Assembly (NCBI RefSeq): GCF_030272895.1
Contig: NZ_JALRNF010000032.1
Location: 1-64,000 of the forward strand
DNA: 64,000 nucleotides
Origin: Pseudomonas sp. BGr12
Lineage (GTDB): Bacteria; Pseudomonadota; Gammaproteobacteria; Pseudomonadales; Pseudomonadaceae
Direction: 5' to 3'
Part shown: piece by piece, positions 43,267 to 53,925 of the stretch
Position numbering within the stretch: the first letter of the stretch is position 1
Layout: every line of letters starts with the position of its first letter
The notes under the pieces: generated by a model
Seen by the model: the letters and a program-made list of their open reading frames with translations, nothing else
What the model was told of the DNA's origin: nothing
Database searches by the model: none
Made by a program: the position numbers and the translations under genes

Positions 43267-44919
43267 ATGCGCGATTACTCCGTGGCAGCGAGCGGGTTCG
43301 ACTATCCGCGTGCTGCCGCCGCAGCCCTGCAGGGCAACCTCGAGGCGCTCAATGCCTGTGTCGAATGCTGCGACCGGCATGTCGGCGGCGACCGCACCGC
43401 GCTGGTCTGGGAAGACCGCGATGGCCGCAGTGCCCGCTACAGTTTCGAACAGCTGCAAGCCCAGGCCTCCCGCCTGGCCAACGTACTCAAGAGCCAGGGC
43501 GTGGGGCAGGGCGACCGGGTCGCCGGCTTGCTGCCACGCATCCCGCAGTTGCTGGTGACCATTCTTGCCACCTGGCGCCTGGGGGCGGTCTACCAGCCGC
43601 TGTTCACCGCCTTTGGCCCCAAGGCCATCGAGCACCGCCTGGCAGAGTCCGGCGCGCGGGTGGTGGTGACCGAGCGTGGCAACCGCGCCAAGCTCGACGA
43701 AGTACCTGACTGCCCGGTAATCCTCTGTGTCGGCGCCGACCCTGCGAGCACCGATGTGGACTTCCAGCAGGCGCTGGAGGCCGCGCCAGCCGACTGCGAG
43801 CCGGTGTTGCTGGACGGTAACGCACCGTTCCTGCTGATGTTCACCTCCGGTACCACCGGCCCGGCCAAACCCCTTGAAGTCCCCCTGCGGGCAATCGTCG
43901 CCTTCCAGGGCTACATGCGCGACGCCATCGACCTGCGTCCGCAAGACAACTTCTGGAACCTGGCTGACCCGGGCTGGGCCTATGGCCTCTACTACGCCGT
44001 CACCGGGCCGCTGGCGCTGGGGCACGCCACCACCTTCTTCGATGGTCCGTTCAGTGTCGAAAGCACCTGCCGGATCATCGACAAGTACGGCATCACCAAC
44101 CTGGCCGGATCGCCCACCGCCTACCGCCTGCTGATCGCCGCCGGCAATGAGTTTTCCGCACCGATCAAGGGCCGCCTGCGGGTGGTCAGCAGCGCCGGTG
44201 AGCCGCTCAATCCGGAAGTGATCCGCTGGTTCGCCGATGAACTGGGCGTGACCATCCACGACCATTACGGGCAGACCGAACTGGGCATGGTGCTGTGCAA
44301 CCATCATGGCCTCAAGCACCCGGTGCACCTGGGCTCGGCCGGCTATGCCATCCCCGGGCACCGCATCGTCGTGCTCGACGAACAGCACAACGAACTGGCG
44401 GCGGGGCACCCGGGCATTCTGGCCGTGGACCGCGAGCAGTCGCCGCTGTGCTGGTTCGGCGGCTACAAGGGCCTGCCGACCAAAGCCTTCGTCGGCAAGT
44501 ACTACTTGAGTGGCGACACCGTCGAACTCAACCCGGACGGCAGCATCAGCTTCGTCGGCCGCAGCGACGATGTCATCACCACTTCCGGTTACCGGGTCGG
44601 CCCGTTCGACGTGGAGAGCGCGCTGATCGAACACCCGGCGGTGATCGAGGCTGCGGTGATCGGCAGGCCGGATCCGGAGCGTACCGAGCTGATCAAGGCC
44701 TTTGTCGTGCTGGCCAAGGGGCAGGCCGCCAGCGACGAGCTGGCCGAAGCCCTGAAGCAGCATGTACGCCAGCGCCTGTACGCCCATGCCTACCCACGGG
44801 AAATCGAATTCGTCAGCGAGCTGCCCAAGACCCCGAGCGGCAAGCTGCAGCGCTTCATCCTGCGCAACCAGGAAATCGCCAAACAACAAGCCGCGCTGGC
44901 CCCGACCGCCAGCGCCTGA
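43267..44919 (+). CDS. fadDx: acyl-CoA synthetase (AMP-forming)
   Basis: 550 residues. ANL-superfamily ligase: P-loop FTSGTTGPAKP (about 195-205), adenine site HYGQTELG, YLSGDT hinge region and the catalytic lysine in KTPSGKLQRF near the C-terminus. It activates a carboxylic acid, probably short to medium chain, to its CoA ester for the four oxidation enzymes that follow. AGGAG ribosome site 8 bases upstream. The 127-bp region before it holds a perfect TTGACA (43173) and a GTCGCGC/GCGCGAC hairpin (43191-43214) that may be a control site. The name follows P. putida KT2440. Confidence 0.88.
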   Translation: MRDYSVAASGFDYPRAAAAALQGNLEALNACVECCDRHVGGDRTALVWEDRDGRSARYSFEQLQAQASRLANVLKSQGVGQGDRVAGLLPRIPQLLVTILATWRLGAVYQPLFTAFGPKAIEHRLAESGARVVVTERGNRAKLDEVPDCPVILCVGADPASTDVDFQQALEAAPADCEPVLLDGNAPFLLMFTSGTTGPAKPLEVPLRAIVAFQGYMRDAIDLRPQDNFWNLADPGWAYGLYYAVTGPLALGHATTFFDGPFSVESTCRIIDKYGITNLAGSPTAYRLLIAAGNEFSAPIKGRLRVVSSAGEPLNPEVIRWFADELGVTIHDHYGQTELGMVLCNHHGLKHPVHLGSAGYAIPGHRIVVLDEQHNELAAGHPGILAVDREQSPLCWFGGYKGLPTKAFVGKYYLSGDTVELNPDGSISFVGRSDDVITTSGYRVGPFDVESALIEHPAVIEAAVIGRPDPERTELIKAFVVLAKGQAASDELAEALKQHVRQRLYAHAYPREIEFVSELPKTPSGKLQRFILRNQEIAKQQAALAPTASA

Positions 44920-44931
44920 AGGAAGACCACC

Positions 44932-45699
44932 ATGCAAATCGCCAACAAGAACTTCATCGTCAGCGGCGCAGCCTCGGGCCTGGGCGCCGCCACTGCGCAG
45001 ATGCTCATCGAGGCCGGCGCCCAGGTGATGCTGGTCGACCTCAACGCCGAGGCCGTCGCGGCCAAGGCCCAGGAACTGGGGAGCAAGGCACGCTTCGCGG
45101 TTGCCGACATCAGCCAGGAAGCGGCGGCCAAGGCGGCGGTCGATGCTGCTGTCGCCGCCTTCGGTAGCCTGCATGGCCTGGTCAACTGCGCCGGCATCGT
45201 CGGTGCCGAGAAAGTCCTGGGCAAGAACGGCCCGCACGGCCTGGACAGCTTCAGCCGGGTGATCAACGTCAACCTGATCGGCAGCTTCAACCTGCTGCGC
45301 CTGGCCGCTGCGGCCATGGCCGAAGGTGAGGCGGGCAGCGACGGTGAGCGCGGCGTCATCATCAACACCGCTTCGATCGCCGCCTACGACGGCCAGATCG
45401 GCCAGGCCGCCTATGCCGCCTCCAAGGGCGCCATCGCCAGCCTGACCCTGCCGGCCGCCCGCGAGCTGGCGCGCTTCGGCATCCGGGTGATGACCATCGC
45501 CCCCGGTATTTTCGAAACCCCGATGATGGCCGGCATGACCCAGGAAGTGCGCGATTCCCTGGCCGCCGGTGTGCCGTTCCCGCCACGCCTGGGCCGCCCG
45601 CAGGAATACGCCGCCCTGGCGCGCCACATCATCGAAAACAGCATGCTCAATGGCGAGGTGATCCGTCTCGACGGCGCCTTGCGCATGGCCGCCAAGTAA
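44932..45699 (+). CDS. fadB2x: SDR-type 3-hydroxyacyl-CoA dehydrogenase
   Basis: 255 residues, short-chain dehydrogenase of the HSD10 (type II HADH) group. NAD site GAASGLGAA (about 12-20), NCAGI, catalytic Y161-x3-K165 and Ser in NTAS. It oxidises 3-hydroxyacyl-CoA to 3-ketoacyl-CoA, here the third step of the cluster's pathway. 12 bp after the synthetase. Confidence 0.9.
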   Translation: MQIANKNFIVSGAASGLGAATAQMLIEAGAQVMLVDLNAEAVAAKAQELGSKARFAVADISQEAAAKAAVDAAVAAFGSLHGLVNCAGIVGAEKVLGKNGPHGLDSFSRVINVNLIGSFNLLRLAAAAMAEGEAGSDGERGVIINTASIAAYDGQIGQAAYAASKGAIASLTLPAARELARFGIRVMTIAPGIFETPMMAGMTQEVRDSLAAGVPFPPRLGRPQEYAALARHIIENSMLNGEVIRLDGALRMAAK

Positions 45700-45718
45700 G
45701 TGCAGGAGTAAACAGATC

Positions 45719-46912
45719 ATGACCCTCGCCAATGACCCGATCGTAATCGTCAGCGCCGTGCGCACCCCCATGGGTGGCCTGCAGGGCGACCTGAAAAGCC
45801 TGACCGCGCCGCAGCTCGGTGCTGCTGCCATTCGCGCCGCCGTGGAGCGTGCCGGCGTTGCCGCCGACAGCGTCGAGCAGGTGCTGTTCGGCTGCGTGCT
45901 GCCCGCAGGCCTGGGCCAGGCGCCTGCGCGCCAGGCGGCCCTGGGCGCCGGCCTGAACAAGTCGACCACCTGCACCACCCTGAACAAGATGTGCGGCTCG
46001 GGCATGCAGGCGGCCATCATGGCCCACGACCTGCTGCTGGCGGGCACCGCCGACGTGGTGGTGGCCGGCGGCATGGAAAGCATGTCCAACGCCCCGTACC
46101 TGCTGGACAAGGCCCGCAGCGGCTACCGCATGGGCCACGGCAAGATCATCGACCACATGTTCTTCGACGGCCTGGAAGACGCCTATGACAAGGGCCGCCT
46201 GATGGGCACCTTTGCCGAGGACTGCGCCGAGCACAACGGCTTCAGCCGCCAGCAGCAGGACGATTTCGCCATTGCCTCGCTGACCCGTGCGCAGCAGGCG
46301 ATCAAGGACGGCAGCTTTGCCAGCGAGATCGTTCCGGTGGAGGTCACCGAGGGCAAGCAACAGCGCCTGATCAGCGACGACGAGCAGCCGCCCAAGGCGC
46401 GCCTGGACAAGATCCCGCAACTCAAGCCGGCGTTCCGCGATGGCGGCACCGTCACGGCGGCCAACTCCAGCTCCATCTCCGACGGCGCCGCGGCGCTGGT
46501 GCTGATGCGCCGCTCCCAGGCAGAAAAACAGGGCCTCAAGCCCCTGGCCGTGATCCATGGCCACGCCGCCTTTGCCGACACCCCGGCGCTGTTCCCGACC
46601 GCCCCGATCGGCGCGATCGACAAGCTGATCAAGCGCACCGGCTGGAACCTGGCCGAGGTCGACCTGTTCGAAATCAACGAAGCCTTTGCCGTGGTCACCC
46701 TGGCGGCGATGAAGCACCTGGACCTGCCCCACGACAAGGTCAACGTCCACGGCGGTGCCTGCGCCCTGGGCCATCCGATCGGCGCCTCGGGCGCGCGGAT
46801 CCTGGTCACCCTGCTGGCAGCCCTGCGCCAGAAAGGCCTGCGTCGCGGTGTTGCAGCGATCTGCATCGGCGGCGGTGAAGCCACGGCCATGGCCGTCGAG
46901 TGTCTGTACTGA
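45719..46912 (+). CDS. fadAx: acetyl-CoA C-acyltransferase (thiolase)
   Basis: 397 residues. Thiolase II family with the nucleophile C92 in [20 protein letters not shown], the histidine in NEAF-type sequence and the C-terminal [17 protein letters not shown] with CIGGGEA. It cleaves 3-ketoacyl-CoA (or makes acetoacetyl-CoA). The name fadAx follows KT2440, where it is linked to short-chain and levulinate-type acids. Confidence 0.93.
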   Translation: MTLANDPIVIVSAVRTPMGGLQGDLKSLTAPQLGAAAIRAAVERAGVAADSVEQVLFGCVLPAGLGQAPARQAALGAGLNKSTTCTTLNKMCGSGMQAAIMAHDLLLAGTADVVVAGGMESMSNAPYLLDKARSGYRMGHGKIIDHMFFDGLEDAYDKGRLMGTFAEDCAEHNGFSRQQQDDFAIASLTRAQQAIKDGSFASEIVPVEVTEGKQQRLISDDEQPPKARLDKIPQLKPAFRDGGTVTAANSSSISDGAAALVLMRRSQAEKQGLKPLAVIHGHAAFADTPALFPTAPIGAIDKLIKRTGWNLAEVDLFEINEAFAVVTLAAMKHLDLPHDKVNVHGGACALGHPIGASGARILVTLLAALRQKGLRRGVAAICIGGGEATAMAVECLY

Positions 46913-46920
46913 GGTGTCCC

Positions 46921-48048
46921 ATGCTAGTCAATGACGAACAACAGCAAATCAGCGACGCGGTACGCCAGTTCGCCCAGGAGCGCCTGCGCCCCTTCGCCGA
47001 GCAGTGGGACCGCGAGCACCGCTTCCCCAAGGAAGCGATCGAGGAGATGGCCGGCCTGGGCCTGTTCGGCATGCTGGTGCCGGAGCAGTGGGGCGGTAGC
47101 GATACCGGCTACGTGGCCTATGCCATGGCCCTGGAAGAAATCGCCGCCGGCGACGGTGCCTGCTCGACCATCATGAGCGTGCACAACTCGGTAGGTTGCG
47201 TGCCGATCCTCAAGTTCGGCAACGATGCCCAGAAGCAGCAGTTCCTCACGCCGCTGGCCAGCGGCCAGATGCTCGGTGCCTTCGCCCTCACCGAGCCCCA
47301 GGCCGGCTCCGACGCCAGCAGCCTGAAGACCCGTGCCCGCCGCGACGGCGACCACTACGTGCTCAACGGCAGCAAGCAGTTCATCACCTCGGGGCAGAAT
47401 GCCGGGGTGGTGATCGTCTTCGCCGTCACCGACCCTGAGGCCGGAAAACGCGGCATCAGCGCCTTCATCGTGCCCACCGATACGCCGGGCTACCAGGTGG
47501 CCAGGGTCGAAGACAAGCTCGGCCAGCACGCCTCGGACACCTGCCAGATCGTCTTCGAAGACGTGCGCATCCCGGTGGCCAACCGCCTGGGCGAGGAGGG
47601 CGAAGGCTACAAGATCGCCCTGGCCAACCTCGAAGGTGGTCGTATCGGCATCGCTTCGCAGTCGGTGGGCATGGCCCGTGCCGCCTTCGAAGTGGCCCGC
47701 GACTATGCCCGCGAGCGCATGAGTTTCGGCAAACCCTTGATCGAGCACCAGGCCGTGGCCTTCCGCCTGGCCGACATGGCCACCCGCATCGCGGTGGCCC
47801 GGCAGATGGTGCTGCATGCCGCTGCGCTGCGTGATGCCGGGCGTCCGGCGCTGGTCGAAGCCTCGATGGCCAAGCTGTTCGCCTCGGAAATGGCCGAAAA
47901 GGTCTGCTCGGATGCCTTGCAGACCCTCGGCGGTTATGGCTATCTGAGCGACTTCCCGCTGGAGCGGATTTATCGTGACGTGCGGGTTTGCCAGATCTAC
48001 GAAGGCACCAGTGACATTCAGCGCATGGTCATTGCGCGCAATCTTTGA
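46921..48048 (+). CDS. acyl-CoA dehydrogenase, short or branched chain
   Basis: 375 residues. FAD enzyme that makes the 2,3-enoyl-CoA. Marks: [15 protein letters not shown] (FAD/substrate site), the QTLGGYGY motif and the catalytic base E361 in [10 protein letters not shown], the position used by short-chain and short/branched-chain dehydrogenases. The ATG at 46921 has a GAGGTG ribosome site; the frame to 46900 overlaps the thiolase end. Confidence 0.92.
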   Translation: MLVNDEQQQISDAVRQFAQERLRPFAEQWDREHRFPKEAIEEMAGLGLFGMLVPEQWGGSDTGYVAYAMALEEIAAGDGACSTIMSVHNSVGCVPILKFGNDAQKQQFLTPLASGQMLGAFALTEPQAGSDASSLKTRARRDGDHYVLNGSKQFITSGQNAGVVIVFAVTDPEAGKRGISAFIVPTDTPGYQVARVEDKLGQHASDTCQIVFEDVRIPVANRLGEEGEGYKIALANLEGGRIGIASQSVGMARAAFEVARDYARERMSFGKPLIEHQAVAFRLADMATRIAVARQMVLHAAALRDAGRPALVEASMAKLFASEMAEKVCSDALQTLGGYGYLSDFPLERIYRDVRVCQIYEGTSDIQRMVIARNL

Positions 48049-48062
48049 AGGGAGCAGCTTGC

Positions 48063-48836
48063 ATGAGTTTCGAAACCATTCTGTTGGACATCCACGGCAA
48101 GGTCGGCCTGATCACCCTCAACCGGCCCCAGGCGCTCAATGCGCTGAACGCCCAGATCGTCGGCGAGATCAACCAGGCGCTGGACCAGCTCGAAGCCGAT
48201 CCGAACATCGGTTGCGTGGTGCTGACAGGCTCGGCCAAGGCTTTTGCCGCCGGTGCCGACATCAAGGAAATGGCCGAGCTGCAATACCCGCAGATCTATG
48301 TCGATGACCTGTTCAGCGATTCCGATCGCGTCGCCAACCGTCGCAAGCCGATCATTGCTGCGGTCTCCGGTTTCGCCCTGGGCGGCGGTTGTGAACTGGC
48401 AATGATGTGCGACTTCATCCTCGCCGCCGACAACGCCAAGTTCGGCCAGCCGGAAATCAACCTCGGCGTGCTGCCGGGCATGGGCGGCACCCAGCGCCTG
48501 ACCCGCGCGGTGGGCAAGGCCAAGGCCATGGAGCTGTGCTTGAGCGGCCGCCTGATGGGCGCCGAGGAAGCCGAGCGCGCCGGTCTGGTGGCGCGCGTAA
48601 TCCCTCAGGCCGAACTGCTGGAAGAGGCGCTGAAAGTCGCTGCGACCATCGCCAGCAAATCCATCCCGATCACCATGATGACCAAGGAGTGCGTCAACCG
48701 TGCCTTCGAGGTCAACCTGGCCGAAGGCGTGCGCTTCGAGCGCCGGGTGTTCCATGCCGCCTTCGCCACCGAAGACCAGAAAGAAGGCATGGCCGCCTTC
48801 ATCGCCAAGCGCGAAGCGCAGTTCAAGGACCGTTGA
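48063..48836 (+). CDS. fadB1x: enoyl-CoA hydratase
   Basis: 257 residues, crotonase fold. The oxyanion hole lies in [11 protein letters not shown] (about 62-72) and [16 protein letters not shown] (about 104-118); the catalytic glutamates are expected in the latter and in [13 protein letters not shown]. It hydrates 2-enoyl-CoA for the SDR dehydrogenase. GGAG ribosome site 8 bases before the ATG. Last gene of the operon. Confidence 0.92.
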   Translation: MSFETILLDIHGKVGLITLNRPQALNALNAQIVGEINQALDQLEADPNIGCVVLTGSAKAFAAGADIKEMAELQYPQIYVDDLFSDSDRVANRRKPIIAAVSGFALGGGCELAMMCDFILAADNAKFGQPEINLGVLPGMGGTQRLTRAVGKAKAMELCLSGRLMGAEEAERAGLVARVIPQAELLEEALKVAATIASKSIPITMMTKECVNRAFEVNLAEGVRFERRVFHAAFATEDQKEGMAAFIAKREAQFKDR

Positions 48837-48843
48837 GGGCCGC

Positions 48844-48868
48844 CGGGCGCTGGCTGCCAGCGCCCGGA
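48844..48868 (+). terminator. hairpin terminator after the fadx operon
   Basis: CCGGGCGCTGG-CTG-CCAGCGCCCGG, a perfect 11-bp stem 7 bp after the last stop. Few T follow, so termination may need Rho or be partial. The remaining 128 bp to exaC show only a GAGG ribosome site. Confidence 0.65.
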
Positions 48869-48996
48869 TGGTTCACTTTACGACCAATTGACGAGACAGG
48901 CCCTGCCAAGGGCCGATTCGCCCCTCCTGTGCGGCTCACTACCATCGAGCCAAGCGCCTGTCATGCCGACAGGCCCGTAGCGCACACGAGGTCCTC

Positions 48997-50517
<1,521 letters not shown>

Positions 50518-50520
50518 GGC

Positions 50521-50586
50521 CGGACAAAGGCGGACAAAAACGGTTCCAAAGTAGCATTCGACCCGCACCGGCAACGGTGTATTAAT
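50521..50586 (+). promoter_or_regulatory. pqqA promoter with a tandem GGACAAA activator-site candidate
   Basis: CGGACAAA occurs at 50521-50528 and again at 50531-50538, exactly one helical turn apart. Downstream is TTCGAC (50557-50562), a 17-base spacer and TATTAAT (50580-50586). A weak -35 behind a phased direct repeat is what one expects of an activator-dependent promoter; the ErbR/ExaE-type regulators of this pathway are candidates. The first repeat begins just 4 bp after exaC. Confidence 0.5.
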
Positions 50587-50627
50587 AGATGCACCGCAAT
50601 CCTGTGGTGCCAGAAGAGGATGGGCCT

Positions 50628-50699
50628 ATGTGGAAAAAGCCAGCGTTCACTGATCTGCGTATCGGATTTGAAGTCACCATGTATTTCGCCAACCGTTGA
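50628..50699 (+). CDS. pqqA: PqqA, peptide precursor of pyrroloquinoline quinone
   Basis: A 23-residue peptide, [20 protein letters not shown] followed by ANR. The glutamate E15 and tyrosine Y19 in E-V-T-M-Y are the two residues that PqqE cross-links to build PQQ. An AGAGGA ribosome site (50615-50620) lies 7 bases before the ATG. No pqqB, C, D or E follows, so this is a stand-alone copy that must rely on synthesis genes elsewhere. Too short for ordinary gene finders. Confidence 0.93.
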   Translation: MWKKPAFTDLRIGFEVTMYFANR

Positions 50700-50705
50700 A
50701 CCCGG

Positions 50706-50739
50706 CAGCGCCGGCCGCTCTATCTGGTGGCCGGCGCTG
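50706..50739 (+). terminator. hairpin after pqqA
   Basis: CAGCGCCGGCC and GGCCGGCGCTG form a perfect 11-bp stem with a 12-base loop, 6 bp after the stop. It has no T tract, so it may protect the short pqqA mRNA or attenuate read-through into ercA. Confidence 0.6.
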
Positions 50740-50813
50740 TTGCCGTCTGATTGCTTTCACCTGCGGATGCTTTAGGCTGGCGCTTACGACCACAACAACA
50801 ATACAGGCGTCGT

Positions 50814-51977
50814 ATGAGCCCTGAACTGAGCCAGTTGCGCAAATTCGTCTCCCCGGAAATCATCTTCGGCGCCGGCTGCAGGCACCATGTCGCCAATTAC
50901 GCCAAGACCTTTGGCGCGCGCAAGGTGCTGCTGGTCAGCGATCCGGGCGTGATCGCCGCCGGTTGGGTCGCCGATATCGAAGCCAGCCTGAGCGGGCAGG
51001 GCATCGATTACTGCCTGTACACCGACGTCTCGCCCAACCCACGGGTCGAGGAAGTGATGAGCGGTGCCGAGCGCTACCGTAGCGAGCAATGCGATGTGAT
51101 CGTCGCCGTCGGTGGCGGCAGCCCCATGGATTGCGCCAAGGGCATCGGCATCGTGGTGGCCCACGGCAGGCATATTCTCGAGTTCGAAGGCGTCGACACC
51201 ATCCGGGTGCCCAGTCCACCGCTGATCCTGATTCCCACCACGGCCGGCACCTCGGCCGACGTCTCGCAGTTCGTGATCATCTCCAACCAGCAGGAGCGCA
51301 TGAAGTTCTCCATCGTCAGTAAGGCGGTGGTGCCCGATGTGTCCCTGATCGACCCGCAAACCACCTTGAGCATGGACCCGTTCCTGTCGGCCTGTACCGG
51401 CATTGATGCGCTGGTGCACGCGATCGAGGCGTTCGTGTCCACCGGCCACGGCCCCTTGACCGACCCCCATGCCCTGGAGGCGATGCGCCTGATCAACGGC
51501 AACCTGGTGGAAATGATCGCCAACCCCGGGGACATTGCCCTGCGCGAGAAAATCATGCTGGGCAGCATGCAGGCGGGGCTGGCCTTCTCCAATGCGATCC
51601 TCGGTGCGGTGCATGCGATGTCCCACAGCCTGGGCGGCTTTCTCGACCTGCCCCATGGCCTGTGCAATGCGGTGCTGGTCGAGCATGTGGTGGCCTTCAA
51701 CTACAGCGCCGCGCCCGAGCGCTTCAAGGTCATCGCGCAGACCCTGGGCATCGACTGCCGTGGCCTGAACCACCGGCAGATCAGCCAGCGCTTGGTCGAG
51801 CACCTGATCGCTCTCAAGCATGCCGTGGGCTTTCATGAAACCCTCGGCCTGCATGGGGTGGGGCTGTCGGACATCCCGTTCCTGTCCCAGCACGCCATGC
51901 ATGACCCGTGCATCCTGACCAACCCGCGCAGCTCCAGCCAGCGTGACGTCGAGGTGGTCTATGGCGAGGCCCTCTGA
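50814..51977 (+). CDS. ercA: iron-containing alcohol dehydrogenase ErcA
   Basis: 387 residues, group III Fe-ADH. NAD site AVGGGSPMDCAKG (about 97-110) and metal-binding histidines in HAMSHSLGGFLDLPHG (about 267-282). In P. aeruginosa, ErcA belongs to the regulatory chain of ethanol oxidation rather than to its main catabolic route. The ATG at 50814 (MSPELSQLRKF) is chosen; the frame to 50751 lacks family match. It overlaps ercS by 17 bases. Confidence 0.92.
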   Translation: MSPELSQLRKFVSPEIIFGAGCRHHVANYAKTFGARKVLLVSDPGVIAAGWVADIEASLSGQGIDYCLYTDVSPNPRVEEVMSGAERYRSEQCDVIVAVGGGSPMDCAKGIGIVVAHGRHILEFEGVDTIRVPSPPLILIPTTAGTSADVSQFVIISNQQERMKFSIVSKAVVPDVSLIDPQTTLSMDPFLSACTGIDALVHAIEAFVSTGHGPLTDPHALEAMRLINGNLVEMIANPGDIALREKIMLGSMQAGLAFSNAILGAVHAMSHSLGGFLDLPHGLCNAVLVEHVVAFNYSAAPERFKVIAQTLGIDCRGLNHRQISQRLVEHLIALKHAVGFHETLGLHGVGLSDIPFLSQHAMHDPCILTNPRSSSQRDVEVVYGEAL

Positions 51978-53628
51978 CCCCCGCAGCGATGCGCTGGCCG
52001 GGCTGTTGGGGCTGAGCAACCACACGGTACGCAAGAGTCATTATCCGGAACTGGCCGTACGCCTGGAGGAGCTGGAAGCCGAGCGCAACCGCTACAAGTG
52101 GCTGTTCGAGCATGCGGTGCACGGGATCTTCCAGGCCAGCCTGGAGGCGGGCATGCGCGCGGCCAATCCGGCCCTGGCGCGCATGCTCGGTTACCCCGAT
52201 GCACCGGCACTGTTGTTGTCGCGCCGTGACCTGGCCAGCCTGCTGTTCGAAGGGGGCGAGGAGGAGCTGCTGAGCATCGCCCAGGTGCTGCAGCGTGAGC
52301 AGGCGCTGCTCGGTTACGAGACCCGCTTGCGCCGGCGCGACGGCAGTCACATCGACGTGGTGATGAACCTGTTGCTGCGTCCGGATGAGCAGGGCGTGGT
52401 CGAAGGTTTCGTCGCCGATATCACCGAACGCAAACTGGCCCAGCAGCGCCTGCAGCAACTCAACGACCAGCTCGAACAGCGCGTGGCCGAACGCACCAAC
52501 GAATTGAGCGAGGCCCGCGACGCCGCCCAGGCCGCCAACCTCAGCAAGGACAAATACCTGGCAGCCGCCAGTCATGACCTGCTGCAGCCGCTCAATGCCG
52601 CACGCCTGCTGATCTCGACCCTGCGCGAGCGCAATTTGCCGGGGAGTGAGCAGCAACTGGTCGAACGCGCGCACCAGGCCCTGGAGGGCGCCGAGGAGTT
52701 GTTGACCGACCTGCTGGACATCTCGCGCCTGGACCAGGCAGCGATCAAGCCGGACCTGGACCTGTACAGCCTGGACGAGGTACTGACGCCCCTGGCGTCG
52801 GAGTTCCAACCGGTGGCCGAAGCGGCCGGCCTGCATTTGCGGGTCCGCAGCGGCCGCCTGGCGGTGCGTACCGACTTGCGCTTGCTGAACAGGATCCTGC
52901 GCAACTTCCTCAGCAATGCCTGCCGTTACACCGAGCATGGCCGCATCCTGCTGGGCGCCCGTCGGTGCGGCGAGCACTTGCGCCTGGAGGTGTGGGACAC
53001 CGGCCGGGGCATTGCCGCCGACCGGCTCGAATCGATCTTCCTCGAGTTCAACCAGCTGGATGTCGGTCGCGCCGCCGACCGCAAGGGGGTAGGGCTGGGG
53101 CTGGCGATCGTCGAGCGAATCGCGCGTATTCTCGATTGCCAGGTACGGGTCCGCTCCTGGCCGGGCCGTGGATCGGTGTTCAGCATCGATGTGCCGTTGT
53201 CGGCGCAGATGCCGGCGGCGCCTGCTGCCGTGGCGTACGCGCAGCCGGTGCTGGGCGATCCCTTGCCCGGGCGTCGCCTGCTGGTGCTGGATAACGAGTC
53301 GAGCATCCAGCAGAGCATGGCCGCGCTGCTGCACCAGTGGGGTTGCGAGGTGGTCACCGCCGCCGACCTCGGCGAAGCGCTCGACGGGTTGGAGGGGCAC
53401 GCGCCGGAGTTGATCCTTGCCGACTTCCACCTGGACCACGGAGTGACCGGCTGCGAAGTGGTGCGTGACCTGCGCGCGCATTTCGGCCAGCGCATCCAGG
53501 CGGTGATGATCACCGCCGACCGCAGTGAGCAAAGTCGGCGTGCCATGCAGCGCCTCGGCGCACCGCTGCTGAACAAACCGGTCAAACCGGGCAAGCTGCG
53601 CGCCGTATTGAGCCAGCTATTAGGTTGA
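51961..53628 (+). CDS. ercS: soluble hybrid sensor histidine kinase ErcS-like
   Basis: 555 residues. PAS domain (about 35-155), coiled coil (about 155-195), HisKA with the phospho-acceptor H205 in SHDLLQPL, HATPase with NACRYT, DTGRGI and GVGLGLAIVERI, and a C-terminal receiver with D488 in LILADFHLD. There is no membrane segment, so it senses a cytosolic signal. The kinase plus receiver layout fits ErcS/ErcS' of the alcohol-oxidation cascade. GAGGTGG ribosome site inside ercA; coupled to it by the 17-base overlap. Confidence 0.88.
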   Translation: MARPSDPRSDALAGLLGLSNHTVRKSHYPELAVRLEELEAERNRYKWLFEHAVHGIFQASLEAGMRAANPALARMLGYPDAPALLLSRRDLASLLFEGGEEELLSIAQVLQREQALLGYETRLRRRDGSHIDVVMNLLLRPDEQGVVEGFVADITERKLAQQRLQQLNDQLEQRVAERTNELSEARDAAQAANLSKDKYLAAASHDLLQPLNAARLLISTLRERNLPGSEQQLVERAHQALEGAEELLTDLLDISRLDQAAIKPDLDLYSLDEVLTPLASEFQPVAEAAGLHLRVRSGRLAVRTDLRLLNRILRNFLSNACRYTEHGRILLGARRCGEHLRLEVWDTGRGIAADRLESIFLEFNQLDVGRAADRKGVGLGLAIVERIARILDCQVRVRSWPGRGSVFSIDVPLSAQMPAAPAAVAYAQPVLGDPLPGRRLLVLDNESSIQQSMAALLHQWGCEVVTAADLGEALDGLEGHAPELILADFHLDHGVTGCEVVRDLRAHFGQRIQAVMITADRSEQSRRAMQRLGAPLLNKPVKPGKLRAVLSQLLG

Positions 53629-53717
53629 TTTTCCTGGCGTTTCGGGAGATTTGTTACAAGGTTTTCGCCGTTGATGCACCGTTTGTCCCCGGGAAAGCGC
53701 CGCACAGGGCGATTTTT

Positions 53718-53726
53718 TGTTATAAA
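53718..53726 (+). promoter_or_regulatory. extended -10 promoter in front of dksA2 leader
   Basis: TG-T-TATAAA, an extended -10 element preceded by a run of six T. No good -35 is seen at the usual distance. Transcription would begin near 53733 and leave a leader of about 190 nt before dksA2. Confidence 0.5.
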
Positions 53727-53747
53727 CCCGCGCCGGGGGAAGCACTT

Positions 53748-53825
53748 ATGAGGCTTTTCGGTCAGATCCACCGTCATTTCTGTTGCCCAGTACGAATCTC
53801 GGTCGTAGACTTCCGCCCCCTGTAA
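53748..53825 (+). CDS. candidate 25-residue leader peptide upstream of dksA2
   Basis: ATG at 53748 to TAA at 53823-53825, with a strong GGGGGA ribosome site 7 bases upstream and a promoter just before it. The peptide starts MRLFGQIHRHFCCPV and is rich in His, Cys and Arg. It is not recognised. Its ribosome site is better than that of dksA2 itself, which makes a regulatory leader plausible. It could also be a chance ORF. Confidence 0.4.
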   Translation: MRLFGQIHRHFCCPVRISVVDFRPL

Positions 53826-53925
53826 ATTGAGTGCCGGATGGTGCTTGAAGAATTCCGCTGTTGGCGAGCCGTTCGCCGGGAGCACCCGATTCGCCTTAAT
53901 GCACGTATTTTTTATAGAGAAATCA

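Noticed and set aside
42898..46110. Minus-strand ORF of 1070 codons opposite the NEL gene end and the fadx genes
   Set aside because: It lies opposite four well-supported genes, has the low-complexity His/Gln/Gly-rich composition of antisense frames in GC-rich DNA, and matches no family.
50700..50813. Possible remnants of pqqBCDE between pqqA and ercA
   Set aside because: Only 114 bp are present, made of a hairpin and the ercA leader; no fragment of a pqq gene could be recognised.
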